Source: Streptomyces sp. NBC_00448
Lineage (GTDB): Bacteria; Actinomycetota; Actinomycetes; Streptomycetales; Streptomycetaceae
Assembly: GCF_036014115.1 (NCBI RefSeq)
Contig: NZ_CP107913.1
Coordinates: forward strand, 4,511,001-4,575,000
Reading direction: 5' to 3'
DNA: 64,000 bases
Of this stretch, positions 17,673-26,778 are shown one piece after another. The notes below the pieces were generated by a model that saw only the letters and a list, made by a program, of their open reading frames with translations, had not been told where the DNA came from and did no database searches. A program made the translations under genes and the position numbers. Each line of letters starts with the position of its first letter. Positions within the stretch are counted from its first letter, which is position 1.

Positions 17673-18683
17673 TCAACCGTCCATCGTCACCAGGATCTTC
17701 CCCGTCGTGTGCTCACGCACGAACGCCACGCACGCGTGCGCCGCGTCCGTCAGCCGGAAGCGGCGGCCGATCGTGGCCTTGAGGGTGCCGGCGACCGCGT
17801 CGGCCGCCACCTCCGGCATGCCGCCGTAGTGGCCGTCCATGTCCAGCACCATGCTGCCCGTCACGTCCGAGCGGCCCAGCGCGTCGGCGTCCGGCGGCGG
17901 GGGCGTGATCGTCAGCAACCTGCCGCCGGGCCGCAACGTGGAGGCGAGGCCGCGGAGTTCGGTGCCGGGCAGGTACAAGTTCAGGATGGCGTCGACTCCT
18001 CCGGGGTGCCGCCGCAACGTCTCCGCGGTGACGTCGTCGGTGCGGTAGTCGACCACTTCGGCCGCGCCCAACTGCCGTACGAGGGTGGCGTCGGCCGCCG
18101 TCGCCGTGGCGGTCACCCGCGTTCCCGCGGCGGCCAGCAGCGGCAGCACGGTGGTTCCCACCCCACCCGTGGCCCCGACCACCAGAACCGTCTCGTCCGC
18201 GCCGAACGCCCCGGCCGCGACCAGCGCGCGGGCCGTCGTTCCGACGATGGGCAGCGCCGCCGCCTGGTCGACCGGCAGCGCGGCCGGGCGGTGGGCGACG
18301 AACGGCGTGTCGGCCTCGACGACCACGTACTCCGCGAGCGATCCCGTCCCCAGCGACGGTCGCGCCGCACCCGCCATGGGGCGCAGCACCCGGGGCAGCG
18401 CGAAACCGAAGACCTCGTCCCCGGCGGTGTAGCCGGACACGTCCGGGCCGACGTCGGTCACCGTGCCGGCGAAGTCGTTGCCGGGCACGTGCGGGAAGCC
18501 CACCTCGACCATGGCACGGTAGTCGCCGCCGGGAAGCACCAGGTCGGCGGCGTTCAGCGCAGCCGCCGCCACCTTGATCCGCACCTGCCCGGGTCCGGGC
18601 CGCGGGACCGGTACCTCGGTCACCACGTAGGTCTCGGGGGGTCCGTAGCCCGGGGCCACGAGGGCCCGCATCGTTCGCGTCAT
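17673..18683 (-). CDS. NADP-dependent MDR oxidoreductase (quinone reductase-like)
   Basis: This 336-residue protein is a zinc-independent medium-chain dehydrogenase/reductase that likely reduces quinones or enones with NADPH. The GroES-like N-domain has VPGNDFAGTV and GDEVFGF. The cofactor domain has the AxxGxxG loop VVGATGGVGTTVLPLL near residue 160. No structural-zinc cysteines are seen. The start is ATG 18683 with GGGAGG seven bases upstream. It is divergent from a TetR gene across a 200-bp gap with two matching inverted repeats, so it is probably repressed by that regulator and induced by an electrophile or drug. Confidence 0.88.
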   Translation of the reverse strand: MTRTMRALVAPGYGPPETYVVTEVPVPRPGPGQVRIKVAAAALNAADLVLPGGDYRAMVEVGFPHVPGNDFAGTVTDVGPDVSGYTAGDEVFGFALPRVLRPMAGAARPSLGTGSLAEYVVVEADTPFVAHRPAALPVDQAAALPIVGTTARALVAAGAFGADETVLVVGATGGVGTTVLPLLAAAGTRVTATATAADATLVRQLGAAEVVDYRTDDVTAETLRRHPGGVDAILNLYLPGTELRGLASTLRPGGRLLTITPPPPDADALGRSDVTGSMVLDMDGHYGGMPEVAADAVAGTLKATIGRRFRLTDAAHACVAFVREHTTGKILVTMDG

Positions 18684-18715
18684 GTCGCATCCTCCCGAAG
18701 CACCCACGGGAACCC

Positions 18716-18772
18716 GACCGCACGGTCAGGTTATTCTGGGAATGGACGGTACGATAATGCGACCGAGCGGTC
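18716..18772. promoter_or_regulatory. Two GACCG-NN-CGGTC operator repeats
   Basis: Perfect 12-base inverted repeats GACCGCACGGTC (18716-18727) and GACCGAGCGGTC (18761-18772) lie 45 bases apart between the divergent oxidoreductase and TetR genes. They are likely TetR operators. The right copy overlaps the -35 of the oxidoreductase promoter. Confidence 0.7.
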
Positions 18773-18774
18773 AA
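18746..18774 (-). promoter_or_regulatory. Promoter of the MDR oxidoreductase gene
   Basis: On the minus strand TTGACC (18774-18769), a 17-base spacer and TACCGT (18751-18746) fit a vegetative sigma promoter. An operator copy overlaps the -35. Confidence 0.55.
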
Positions 18775-18884
18775 CTTACGGCCGCAGGACGCCGAGCGGT
18801 GAGGCCCGCGCCGCGAGGAGTCGTCGGGTACCGGTCCGAGGAACATGCCGAGCCGATACCGACGCCGAGGAGCGAGCGAACCGC

Positions 18885-19517
18885 ATGACCCCGCCTGAAA
18901 GTCCACGCCCGCGGCGTTCCCTGCGGGCCGACGCGGCACGTAACCGCGAACTGCTGCTCGCCGCCGCCACCGCGGAGTTCACCGAACGCGGCGTCGACGC
19001 CTCCATCGCGGACATCGCCCGCCGCGCGGGAGTGGGAAAGGGGACGGTCTTCAACCACTTCCCCAGCAAGGACCATCTGCTCACCGCGATCGTGGTGGCC
19101 CGCCTCGACCAGCTCACCGGGTCCGCCGAGGCGCTCCTCACCGGGGCCGATCCCGGCGCGGCACTGCTGGACTTCCTGACCCTGGGTGCGGAGCAACAGC
19201 AACAGCTCGACCTCTCCGCCATGTTCGCCGGCGGCACGGCGGACATCCAGGACCCGGCGGGGGTCGATCAGGCACGCGAGCGGATGGTCCGCGCCGTCGA
19301 CGCCTTGGTCGCCCGAGCGCGCGCGCAGGGGGCCGTACGGCCCGACATCACCGGAGCCGACGTCGTCCTGCTGATGTGCGCACCCGCATACGCGGCCGGC
19401 CCCCTCAGCCAGGCGTACCCGGACCTCTGGCGCCGCTACCTGATGGTGGTCTTCGACGGCCTGCGCCCCGAGGGCGCCCACCCCCTCCCGCACCCACCGC
19501 CCCCGTTGCAGCCTTAG
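18885..19517 (+). CDS. TetR family transcriptional regulator
   Basis: A 210-residue TetR/AcrR repressor. The N-terminal HTH includes LLLAAATAEFTERGVDASIA and IARRAGVGKGTVFNHFPSKD, the usual helix-turn-helix followed by the FxxFxSKxxL turn. The ligand domain is residues 80-200, and the C-terminus is proline-rich. The start at ATG 18885 is the last Met before the domain; GAGGAG lies about 12 bases upstream. It is divergent from the oxidoreductase, with paired palindromes between, so it probably controls itself and that gene. No ligand can be inferred. Confidence 0.92.
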   Translation: MTPPESPRPRRSLRADAARNRELLLAAATAEFTERGVDASIADIARRAGVGKGTVFNHFPSKDHLLTAIVVARLDQLTGSAEALLTGADPGAALLDFLTLGAEQQQQLDLSAMFAGGTADIQDPAGVDQARERMVRAVDALVARARAQGAVRPDITGADVVLLMCAPAYAAGPLSQAYPDLWRRYLMVVFDGLRPEGAHPLPHPPPPLQP

Positions 19518-19590
19518 GCCAAGGCCGCACCGAGCCCGGCACTCACGCCGCCGGCCGGCCCCCGCAGATGTGCGACGGTTACCCCGACGG

Positions 19591-19990
19591 CTACCCGTTC
19601 GTATGGGCGACGACGGCTTCGAACCTGTCGCGCTTGAGGTAGAGGTCCCAGCAGGCGTCGGCGAGGTCGGCCGGGTCGAGGGGCTCCGGCAGAGTGCTCG
19701 GGTCCCAGTGCTCGGCGACGTACCTGGCCGAGTCGCTCCCGCCGACCATTCACGCGACCTGGAGCAGGCCCGCGTAGACCCCGGTGCCGGCCAGATCGGC
19801 GTGGAGGTTGCGCAGGTAGGCCCGCGCGGCCGACGCCGCCACGGCCACGTTGCCGATCTGGGTGGCGGGGGTGCTCGCGGTGACCGGCAGTCCGAACAGC
19901 ACCGCTCCGCGGCCGCTTTCGATCATGCCCGGCAGGATGTGGCGGACCAGGGCCACCGGGGTGCGGAGCAGCCCCCGGGTTGTGGCGCCG
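19591..19990 (-). pseudogene. Truncated SDR oxidoreductase with in-frame stop
   Basis: About 135 residues of the C-terminal half of a short-chain dehydrogenase remain: LVRHILPGMIESGRGAVLF, then AARAYLRNLHADLAGTGVY. A TGA at 19752-19750 interrupts the frame. The frame continues after it with YVAEHWDPSTLPEPLDPADL and DACWDLYLKRDRFEAVV to a TAG at 19593. The N-terminal cofactor domain is missing. The 280 bases beyond it, up to the next gene, hold nothing recognisable. Confidence 0.75.
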
Positions 19991-20271
19991 CCATCTCGGG
20001 CTCCTCCTGGACGGCTTCCGCAGCGCAGCCGCACACCCGCTCCCGGAGCCACCGCTCGCGGCCGGACAGGCGCACCAGGCCATGGCCGCGGACTGATCCC
20101 CACCGGCACCGACCGGGCTCGCTCACCGGGAGCCCGCCCGGGTGCCCACCGGGACCGCACCGGGAGTTCACCGGGAGACCACCCGCAGCCCACCGGGAGC
20201 CCAGCGGCAGTGCGGCCGGTGCCGGCGGAAAATTCTCGGCGCCTGGAACCGCAGGTCCGGATACTTGTCGT

Positions 20272-20976
20272 ATGGAAGCGATCGAAGCAGCACGAGCCGT
20301 AGTCGAAGAACTCCATGCCGACGCAAGAGCCGCGTTCTTGGGCGGCAGCGTCGTGACGGAGCGCCGGACCGTGAAGTCCGACCTCGACCTCGTGGTGTTC
20401 CTGCACGGCGCCCCCGCCCCGTACCGGTCGAGCTTCCGGCGCCATGGCTGGCCGGTGGAGATGTTCGTGCACACCGAGGAGACCTGGCACGCCTTCGTCG
20501 ACCGGGAAGTGCCGCAGCGCCGGTCACCGCTGCTCTTCATGTGCGCCGACGGGCTGCTGCTCTTCGACGCGGACGGAATCGGCGAGCGCATCGCCACCGC
20601 GTCCCGGAAACTGGCCGCGGCCGGACCTCCGCCCGTGACCACCCGGGAGATCGAGGACCGCCGCTACGCGATCACCGACCTCCTCGACGACCTCGACGGG
20701 TCCACCGACCCCGGCGAACGGCTCTTCATCTGCTCCGAGTTGGCAGTCCGCACCGCCGAACTCGCCCTGGCTGTCAACGGTTCCTGGGACGCAGGCGGCA
20801 AGTGGCTCGCCCGCCTCCTCGACACCGCGGCACCAGGGCTCAACACCCAGCTCCACAACGGAGTCCGGCTGGCACTCGAAGGGCAGGCAGAGAACCTCGT
20901 CGGCGTGGTGGACCAGGTGCTGGAGCAGGCCGGCGGCCGGCTGTGGGCCGGCTACCGGCGCAGCGGCACGCCGTAA
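20272..20976 (+). CDS. Nucleotidyltransferase-domain protein
   Basis: A 234-residue protein with a pol-beta-type nucleotidyltransferase core: helix-strand LGGSVVTERRTVKSDLDLVV, giving the GS and DxD (DLD) metal ligands at about residues 23-40. The rest is helical, as in aminoglycoside- or MNT-type transferases, with ITDLLDDLDG and LALAVNGSWDAGGKW. The start at ATG 20272 leaves a short N-terminus. No HEPN toxin gene is adjacent, so a MNT-HEPN pair is not supported. The substrate is unknown; small-molecule nucleotidylation is the usual role. Confidence 0.75.
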   Translation: MEAIEAARAVVEELHADARAAFLGGSVVTERRTVKSDLDLVVFLHGAPAPYRSSFRRHGWPVEMFVHTEETWHAFVDREVPQRRSPLLFMCADGLLLFDADGIGERIATASRKLAAAGPPPVTTREIEDRRYAITDLLDDLDGSTDPGERLFICSELAVRTAELALAVNGSWDAGGKWLARLLDTAAPGLNTQLHNGVRLALEGQAENLVGVVDQVLEQAGGRLWAGYRRSGTP

Positions 20977-21093
20977 GCCGGCACAGCGCGCCACACACAA
21001 GCCGCTTCACTTCGAACCGCGGCAACCGGGCTGCCGAATACGGACGCAGCCGAAGTCCGGCCGACGAGGATCGGTGATGCCGGCGCTCCCCGC

Positions 21094-21119
21094 CGTTCCG
21101 TGACACCGTTCCGTGACAC
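21094..21119 (+). repeat. Tandem 13-bp repeat
   Basis: CGTTCCGTGACAC occurs twice head to tail just upstream of the next gene. It could be an operator or a replication slip. Confidence 0.6.
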
Positions 21120-21178
21120 CGGAGCCGTTGCGGCATCGCCTCCTGATGCGCGGGGCGTTCGACGCGTATCGTCCGGAC

Positions 21179-21556
21179 GTGGACACCGCTGGTACACCCC
21201 GCGTCCTCGTCATCGGGCTTGATCCGTATCGGGTGCCCGGGCCGTGGAATCCCGAGCCGGCCGCCAGGGCGGTCGAGGCGGGGCTGGCCAAGTTCGCCGA
21301 ACACGGCGTGGGCGTGGCGAGTTGCATGATCGGCCTTGACGGAAGTGACGACGTCGACGTGGTCGTCGCGAATGCGCTGCGAGCCCATCCGTGGGAGTGC
21401 GTCACCGTCGGCGGTGGCCTGCGGCACTCGGACGACCAGGTCGAGCTCCTGGAGCGGATCATCAACCTGGTTCGGCGGCACGCCCCCGACGCGGCCATCG
21501 CGTTCAACAGCAGCCCGGACACGACCTACGAGGCCGCGGCCCGTTGGATCGGCTGA
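21179..21556 (+). CDS. Conserved hypothetical protein
   Basis: A 125-residue protein beginning VDTAGTPRVLVIGLDPYRVP from GTG 21179. A TATCGT -10-like box at 21167-21172 suggests a leaderless message starting at that GTG. Earlier in-frame starts at 21113 (GTG) and 21146 (ATG) are possible but give unlikely N-termini. The sequence alternates strands and helices (VVVANALRAHP, VELLERIINLVRRHAPDAAI), like a small Rossmann-type fold. I do not recognise a family with certainty. Confidence 0.65.
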   Translation: MDTAGTPRVLVIGLDPYRVPGPWNPEPAARAVEAGLAKFAEHGVGVASCMIGLDGSDDVDVVVANALRAHPWECVTVGGGLRHSDDQVELLERIINLVRRHAPDAAIAFNSSPDTTYEAAARWIG

Positions 21557-21769
21557 CGGCAGCGGGCTGGGCGGCTTGAGCGTCACCCCCTGATCCGTCG
21601 TCGGGGCGACGGGGTGCGTTCGGCGCCCGCCACCGCTGCTGGGGAACGGGGAGTTGAGGTCCTCGGCCGGTCCGCCACCCCCCTGCTCCGGTGTCGGGGC
21701 CCGATGGAGGGGAGAACGGTCAGTGGGTTCTTCCCGGGAACCTGGACCCGGGTTGCGGTGCACCGCGCG

Positions 21770-22333
21770 TCAGGAGCGCGCTTGCGCGAAGGCGGTTGGC
21801 GCGAAAGTGAAGGCCGCGTACGTGCGTCCGCCGACCTCGAAGTGGGCGGCTTCCGTCATTCCGTAGTGCCGGTGCACCGCCAGGGAGCGCTCGTTGGTCA
21901 TCTCGACGAACGCGACAGCGAGGTCGAAGTCGTCCTTCAGGGCGCGGCTGAGCGCCGTGAGCAGTTGCGTCAGCACACCTCGCCCTTGGAAGCGTGCGTC
22001 GACCGCGACGGGGCCGTAAAGGAAGAGCCTGCCCAGGTCACGCCCGTCCGCCGCCTTCGTGACTGCCGTGACGGCTGCCGCGGCCGGGTGCTGCGGGGGC
22101 AGTCCGCCCGGCTCGCTCGTGATCGCGAACCCGGCGAGCTCCCCGCCCGCGTCGGCGACGAAAATGCCCGGGCCGTCCTGGAAACGGGCGAGGAGGTCCT
22201 CCGTCAACTGGCCCTGCACGAAGCCCCGACGCGCCCGTTCCTCATCGCTGAGCCCTACTCCCCGGGCCTCGTCCATCAGGGCCAGGATCGAAGCGTGATC
22301 TTCGGGGCGGGACCTGCGCACGTTGATCGCCAT
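21770..22333 (-). CDS. GNAT family N-acetyltransferase
   Basis: A 187-residue single-domain GNAT. RRSRPEDHASILALMDEAR starts the domain. The acetyl-CoA loop is AVDARFQGRGVLTQLLTALS, and the C-terminal motif is NERSLAVHRHYGMTEAAHF. The start is ATG 22333, with only a weak ribosome site upstream. The substrate is unknown; no linked gene suggests one. Confidence 0.88.
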   Translation of the reverse strand: MAINVRRSRPEDHASILALMDEARGVGLSDEERARRGFVQGQLTEDLLARFQDGPGIFVADAGGELAGFAITSEPGGLPPQHPAAAAVTAVTKAADGRDLGRLFLYGPVAVDARFQGRGVLTQLLTALSRALKDDFDLAVAFVEMTNERSLAVHRHYGMTEAAHFEVGGRTYAAFTFAPTAFAQARS

Positions 22334-22855
22334 ACCGGAGACCCTACGCAGAGGACGGAGTGCCGAAGGGCCCGCCGCCTGTCCTCAACCGCCTTCGGCT
22401 ACTACCGCAGGCTGGCTACGGCAGTTGATCCTTTCGGCGCCCCACCCGACGCCGTGAACGAGCGGCCCGTACCGCCGCCCGCGGCCGACTCCCGGTCCGT
22501 GCAGCCCTCGACGGCAACCGACCAGCCCCGCCGTCCGCCACAAGAGCCTGACCTCACCTCTCCACGGGCCCTGAATCCGCCATGAAACCGTCCTCGGCAG
22601 CGACTCAGATCGATAGCGGTGCATGCAGATGAGAACCTGAAATCAGAGGTCCCGGGTTCGCGGCAAAGGGGTCCTACGCGCCCTCGGCCGGGGACCAGAA
22701 GCGTTGTGACCGCGGCCGGCGGTCCTTGTGCGGGCCGGAGCGCGGAAGGTGCGCACGCGCGCATCCATGAGCACACCAAACCACCCCTGAACTGGCATTT
22801 TCCCGCAACTCACCTAGCCTGGTGACTCGGTTGGAAACGGTCGGAGGGGGACCTC
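22334..22855. other. Intergenic region before the GyrB-like gene
   Basis: No gene is supportable in these 520 bases. The last 60 contain a TAGCCT box (about 22,814) suited as a -10 for the gene that starts at 22,856. Confidence 0.45.
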
Positions 22856-24022
22856 GTGAGTGAGGACACCAACAGCTACGACGCGACGCACATCACGGTG
22901 CTGCACGGGTGGGAGGCCATTCGGAAGCGGCCCGGGATGTACGTCGGCTCGACCAGCGAACGCGGCCTGCACAACACAGTGTTCGAGGTCGTGGGCCGGG
23001 CGGTGAACGAGGTGCTGGCCGGCCGCGCCGGTTCCGTCGACGTCACCCTCATGACGGACAGCGGCGTAAGGGTCGCCGACGACGGGCCGGGGGTTCCCGT
23101 CGAGGCAGCCGGGCACACCGATGGCCCCGGCCTCGAAGCCCTGCTGACGCGCATGCCCACCGAATGGAGGCCGGTCGGCCGCAACACCGCTGCCTTGGGC
23201 CCGACAGTCCTCGGTCTCTGCATCCCCAACGCCCTGTCGAGCCGCCTGACGGCCGAAGTGCGGCGGGAGGGGACCGGCTGGGTCCAGAAGTACACGCACG
23301 GCGTTCCCGTTGCCCCGCCCACTGCCGTGGGACCGGCGGCGGACGGCGGGACCACCCTCACCTTCTGGCCCGACCCCGACATCTTCGAGACCGCCGAGTG
23401 CTCGTTCGCGGTGCTGGCGGAACGCTTCAGGGAACTGGCCTTCCTGAACCGGCGCCTGGTCATCTCGCTGACCGACGCGCGCCACCTGGGCGAGCCCCGG
23501 TCGGTACGGTTCCAATCCCCGGGCGGGGCACAGGACTTCGTCGCCTTCCTCGACACGCCGGAGGAATCACCGGTCCACCCGGACGTCATCGGCTTCGAGT
23601 GGGAGGACCAGCGGATGGAAGGGACCGCGGAGGTGGCCCTACGGTGGTGCACCTCCCGCGAAGAGCGGGTCCACGGCTTCGTCAACAGCCTTCCCACCCG
23701 CGAGGGCGGCACGCACGTGCTCGGCTCCCGCGACGGGGTGGCGAACGCGGTCAACGCCTACGCGCGCGAGCGGCGACTGCTGCCGGCAGCACACACCGAC
23801 CTCCGTACCGAGCAGATCTGCGAGGGCCTGACGGCGATCGTGTCGCTGAAGCTGGACCAGCCCTTCTTCGAAGGCGCCACGCGGGGCACTCTGGGGAATC
23901 CCACGGTGCGTCCCTGCGTCGCGGAAGCCGTTCAGGAGCATCTCGGCGACTGGCTGGAGAGCCACCCGGAGCAGGCCGCAGCCGTCGTCGACCGGATCGT
24001 CCCGGGCACCCCCGGGAGTTGA
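22856..24022 (+). CDS. GyrB-like protein without TOPRIM domain, degenerate ATPase
   Basis: A 388-residue protein collinear with the GHKL ATPase and transducer domains of DNA gyrase B, ending where TOPRIM would begin. IRKRPGMYVGS (about 22-32) and VFEVVGRAVNEVLAG are clear GyrB signatures. The residue equivalent to the Mg-binding Asn of VVDNAIDE is Arg (R48) and the preceding Asp is Gly. The glycine-rich lid GGLHGVG is replaced by RNTAALGP. The transducer QTK loop reads EGATRGTLGN. ATP hydrolysis is therefore doubtful. The start is GTG 22856 after GGAGGGGG. It may bind gyrase or DNA as a regulator, or be a decoy for gyrase inhibitors; both are guesses. Confidence 0.8.
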   Translation: MSEDTNSYDATHITVLHGWEAIRKRPGMYVGSTSERGLHNTVFEVVGRAVNEVLAGRAGSVDVTLMTDSGVRVADDGPGVPVEAAGHTDGPGLEALLTRMPTEWRPVGRNTAALGPTVLGLCIPNALSSRLTAEVRREGTGWVQKYTHGVPVAPPTAVGPAADGGTTLTFWPDPDIFETAECSFAVLAERFRELAFLNRRLVISLTDARHLGEPRSVRFQSPGGAQDFVAFLDTPEESPVHPDVIGFEWEDQRMEGTAEVALRWCTSREERVHGFVNSLPTREGGTHVLGSRDGVANAVNAYARERRLLPAAHTDLRTEQICEGLTAIVSLKLDQPFFEGATRGTLGNPTVRPCVAEAVQEHLGDWLESHPEQAAAVVDRIVPGTPGS

Positions 24023-24149
24023 CCCGCAGCAGACCACCTCACCGAGCCCAGGGAACGGGGCGGGCCCGCAGTCGGTGAATCTCGGCAGTCGGCGGCTGGA
24101 AGGCAACGTCGACCGAGTCATGACGTTCACGAGGGTGGGCCCACATCGA

Positions 24150-24665
24150 TCAGTCGTCGGCCGCGACGAGGAGAGTCAGCAACTGCCGCTCATCGTCGAT
24201 GGCGATGAACTCGTGGAAGTCGATGTGCACTCCACCCCAGTCATGGAAGCACGTGCTGCCGAGGTCGCGGAGGCGGTAGAGCCGGCCGGCCGAGTTCACC
24301 ACGGTGAACAGCGCCGCACCGAGTGCGTCGCGCAGCGAGTCCGGGAGCTCGCCGTGCTGACGCGCCCAGCGCCGCAGCGTCTGCGTGGCGACGGTGCAAC
24401 TGACGGGCTGGTACCCGTCAGGGCTGACCGAGCAAAGCCAGTAGGGACCGTGACGGGTGCCGTCCGGGTCGACGCCGCCGCCCGCGTAGTCGTCGCGGAA
24501 CTGCTCGTGGGCGATGACGGCTGCCAGCAGTTCCGCGTCCTGGCTGCCGCGCTGAAAGCGGAAGGACTTCAGGTCGACCCACCGAAAGCCGTGGGTGCTG
24601 CCTTCCGGGAACACGTGGTCCCGGAAGTTCACGAACGTCAGGCCCACGAGATCCAGCTCGGTCAC
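24150..24665 (-). CDS. Hypothetical protein
   Basis: A 171-residue soluble protein starting at GTG 24665 (MTELDLVGLTFVNFRDHVFP). A TAGCGT box seven bases upstream suggests a leaderless message. Central WLCSVSPDGYQPVSCTVATQ and C-terminal FHDWGGVHIDFHEFIAIDDE look like paired strands with acidic turns. I do not recognise a family. It is divergent from the next hypothetical gene. Confidence 0.65.
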   Translation of the reverse strand: MTELDLVGLTFVNFRDHVFPEGSTHGFRWVDLKSFRFQRGSQDAELLAAVIAHEQFRDDYAGGGVDPDGTRHGPYWLCSVSPDGYQPVSCTVATQTLRRWARQHGELPDSLRDALGAALFTVVNSAGRLYRLRDLGSTCFHDWGGVHIDFHEFIAIDDERQLLTLLVAADD

Positions 24666-24735
24666 GGAAGCACGCTATCCCGGGGGCGTTGACGAAGACC
24701 TGGGGATCGCGTGCTCAGCCCGGGATACTGGCGCG

Positions 24736-25113
24736 ATGACCATCGACCCGACTTCCAAGGCACCAGAAGGCTGGTGGGATGAGCCTTGGTATCGGGTCCG
24801 TACGGAAAGGTTCGTGGCGTCCTTCCTGCCCAACGCCGGCGAGGACTTGGCCGCCGTCTGCAACGTCGATGTCGAAGTTCGGCTGATGGACGGGTCGCGG
24901 TGGAGCGCGACCGTGTTCACCCTCGCCGAGGTGCAGCGCCTGATGGAGAGGTGGGCCGAGACCGGCGAGGAGGCGGGTGGCCGCTACTTCTGGTGCTCGG
25001 ACGGGCTCATCGTCCGCGAGTCGGGCATCGACAACATGACGCGGGCGATCAGCGGTGTACTCGACGAAGGCGACTTCGAGCAGATCCTCCAGCGGCTCGA
25101 GGACGATGAGTAG
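24736..25113 (+). CDS. Hypothetical protein
   Basis: A 125-residue acidic protein (WWDEPWYRVRTERFVASFLP, then ATVFTLAEVQRLMERWAETG). A GATACT box ends seven bases before the ATG, so the message may be leaderless. Similar short proteins are widespread in Streptomyces without known function. It shows no signal peptide or membrane segment. Confidence 0.7.
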   Translation: MTIDPTSKAPEGWWDEPWYRVRTERFVASFLPNAGEDLAAVCNVDVEVRLMDGSRWSATVFTLAEVQRLMERWAETGEEAGGRYFWCSDGLIVRESGIDNMTRAISGVLDEGDFEQILQRLEDDE

Positions 25114-25159
25114 CTGTCCCGGGGCTGCCCCGATGAACCCGCCAGGCTCTCTGGCAGCT

Positions 25160-25594
25160 TCATAGCCCAAGCGCCCTACGGACGTCGGTAAGTCGCTCGT
25201 CCCTGATGCCGGCGGACGCCTCGCCCAAGGCGACCGCGCGGGTCTTGAAGCCATCCCCGCGGTGGAAGACCGCCGCCCCATGCAGCCCGTCGGTCACCGC
25301 GACGACGTCCTCGCGGCGCAGCCGGTACGTGGCCAGCGGATTGACGATCACCACCGTCCCGCCGCGGAGTTCCACCCGTGGCCGAAGCAGAACCAGCCCC
25401 CAGACCGAGGAGACCGCCGCGACAAGAACCGTCGCCACAGCGGCCTGCACGACATTCCCCTCGGTCCGATCAAGCCCCCACGCCAGCCAGGCACCCAGCA
25501 CGGACAGCACCGCGAGTGTCCAGAACACCCCGGCCCAGAGCAGCAACCGAGGATGCACTCGCCACACCATCGTGTCCCCACCACGCTCGCGCAT
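25160..25594 (-). CDS. Membrane protein with bacterial PH-like domain
   Basis: A 144-residue protein with two membrane helices (LLLWAGVFWTLAVLSVLGAW and VQAAVATVLVAAVSSVWGLV) followed by a cytosolic PH-like strand set with VELRGGTVVIVNPLATYRLR and REDVVAVTDG. This matches the small actinobacterial bPH_6-type proteins. The start could be ATG 25594 or, better placed after GGTGGGGAC, ATG 25570. Function unknown. Confidence 0.75.
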   Translation of the reverse strand: MRERGGDTMVWRVHPRLLLWAGVFWTLAVLSVLGAWLAWGLDRTEGNVVQAAVATVLVAAVSSVWGLVLLRPRVELRGGTVVIVNPLATYRLRREDVVAVTDGLHGAAVFHRGDGFKTRAVALGEASAGIRDERLTDVRRALGL

Positions 25595-25847
25595 GGAGTC
25601 ATTGTCCGGGCTCTCCGACCCGCGGGAGTCCTTGCCGCGGCTCAGCCCGCAAGGCTGAAGAAGGCCACTTCACGGCGGCTGATCGCGTCGGTCCCCGGCC
25701 CGCGACACGCTACGGATCTCCTGGCACGGAAGGCCGAGCCCGTTCCTGGCACCGTTCACCGGCGCGACTGATTGGCCTTCTCCGACGCGTCACGGCACGC
25801 GCGGGACCTGGAGCAGCGTCGCCCACGCGTGCCGATTGAGGCAGGGG

Positions 25848-26330
25848 TCAGAGGGAATCCGCGCCCTCCCCGGTCACGTGACGGCGGTTGGCCTGCGCGA
25901 CCCTGTGCGCGAACCACTCCAGCACCGCGCACAGTTCATCGCTGTGCTCGGCGAAGACCTCCAGCGGGAAGGACGGGCGCAGGTCCAGCTTGGCTTCGGC
26001 CAGGCCGATGCCGTCGATGGCGTTGAGGCGGTCGAGCAGCTCGCACCGCAGGGGTTCGTCGTCGAAGGGCGGGCGGCGCTTCAGGTACTGGAAGACGACC
26101 TCGACCGTGCCGGACACCGGGTAGATCCCCAACGGCCACGTCGTACGGATACCGGGAGTGCCGGCGAGCCGGGCCGTGGGGAAGCAACTCGTCTCGCTCG
26201 CACGGCCGTAGGCGACGTGACCGCCCTGTCGCTCCCAGAAGAGCAGCGCGTGCAGGACTCCGTCGGCGGTCTGCGCGGTCTGGTTGTCGCGGAGTTGCGT
26301 TTCGAACCGGGCCGACTCCGACTGCCGCCC
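25848..26330 (-). pseudogene. 5'-truncated gene fragment
   Basis: The frame reads FETQLRDNQTAQTADGVLHA, then LFWERQGGHVAYGRASETSC, then YPVSGTVEVVFQYLKRRPPF. It continues with ELLDRLNAIDGIGLAEAKLD to a stop at 25848. The protein quality is high, but the open frame runs upstream past 26,300 without any ATG or plausible GTG start and with loss of coding character. It seems to be the C-terminal 150 residues of a larger protein. I cannot name the family. A TTG at 26132 could start a 94-residue product. Confidence 0.6.
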
Positions 26331-26778
26331 GGCGTCGTCCTCGGGAGTAAGTCGCTGGTCACTCCGGTTGCACGGATTGCTCCTGGTCCTCCAGGGACGG
26401 CAGGCGGCGGACTTGCGCGCCTAGGGCAGCGGTTGGGCAGCATGCGCACCGGTGAAGGTCGAGCTGCTCCCAGCCGTACCGAAAACCTGCTCGGGGCAGC
26501 GCCGCGCAACCGGTTCACGCCGGGGGCTCACAAAGACGCAGGTCAGCAGCCCCGAACGGGCGCGGCGCAGCAGACATGCTCAGGGAGTCACACAGCGACT
26601 CCCCGGCTTCGGGAGAACGCGCAGCGACGCCCTTCCCTCCTTGCGGTTCCCCTCGGCGCCCGGCTGGGCGTCGCTCGCCCGATCAGGGGACTTGCGCCGC
26701 TAACCACCGACTCCTCCAGAGTCTGCTCACCCAAATCCACCGTATGCCGTCCGGCATGCACGACAACAAGGACTCGCC
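26331..26778. other. Intergenic region
   Basis: No supportable gene. It probably contains the lost 5' part of the fragment to the left and the leader of the small gene to the right. Confidence 0.4.

Noticed and set aside
16986..19517. A single 843-codon plus-strand frame ending in the TetR protein
   Set aside because: Only the last 210 residues have protein character. The earlier part crosses the tRNA scar and the oxidoreductase gene in antisense.
20272..20976. MNT half of a MNT-HEPN toxin-antitoxin pair
   Set aside because: No HEPN-like gene lies on either side.
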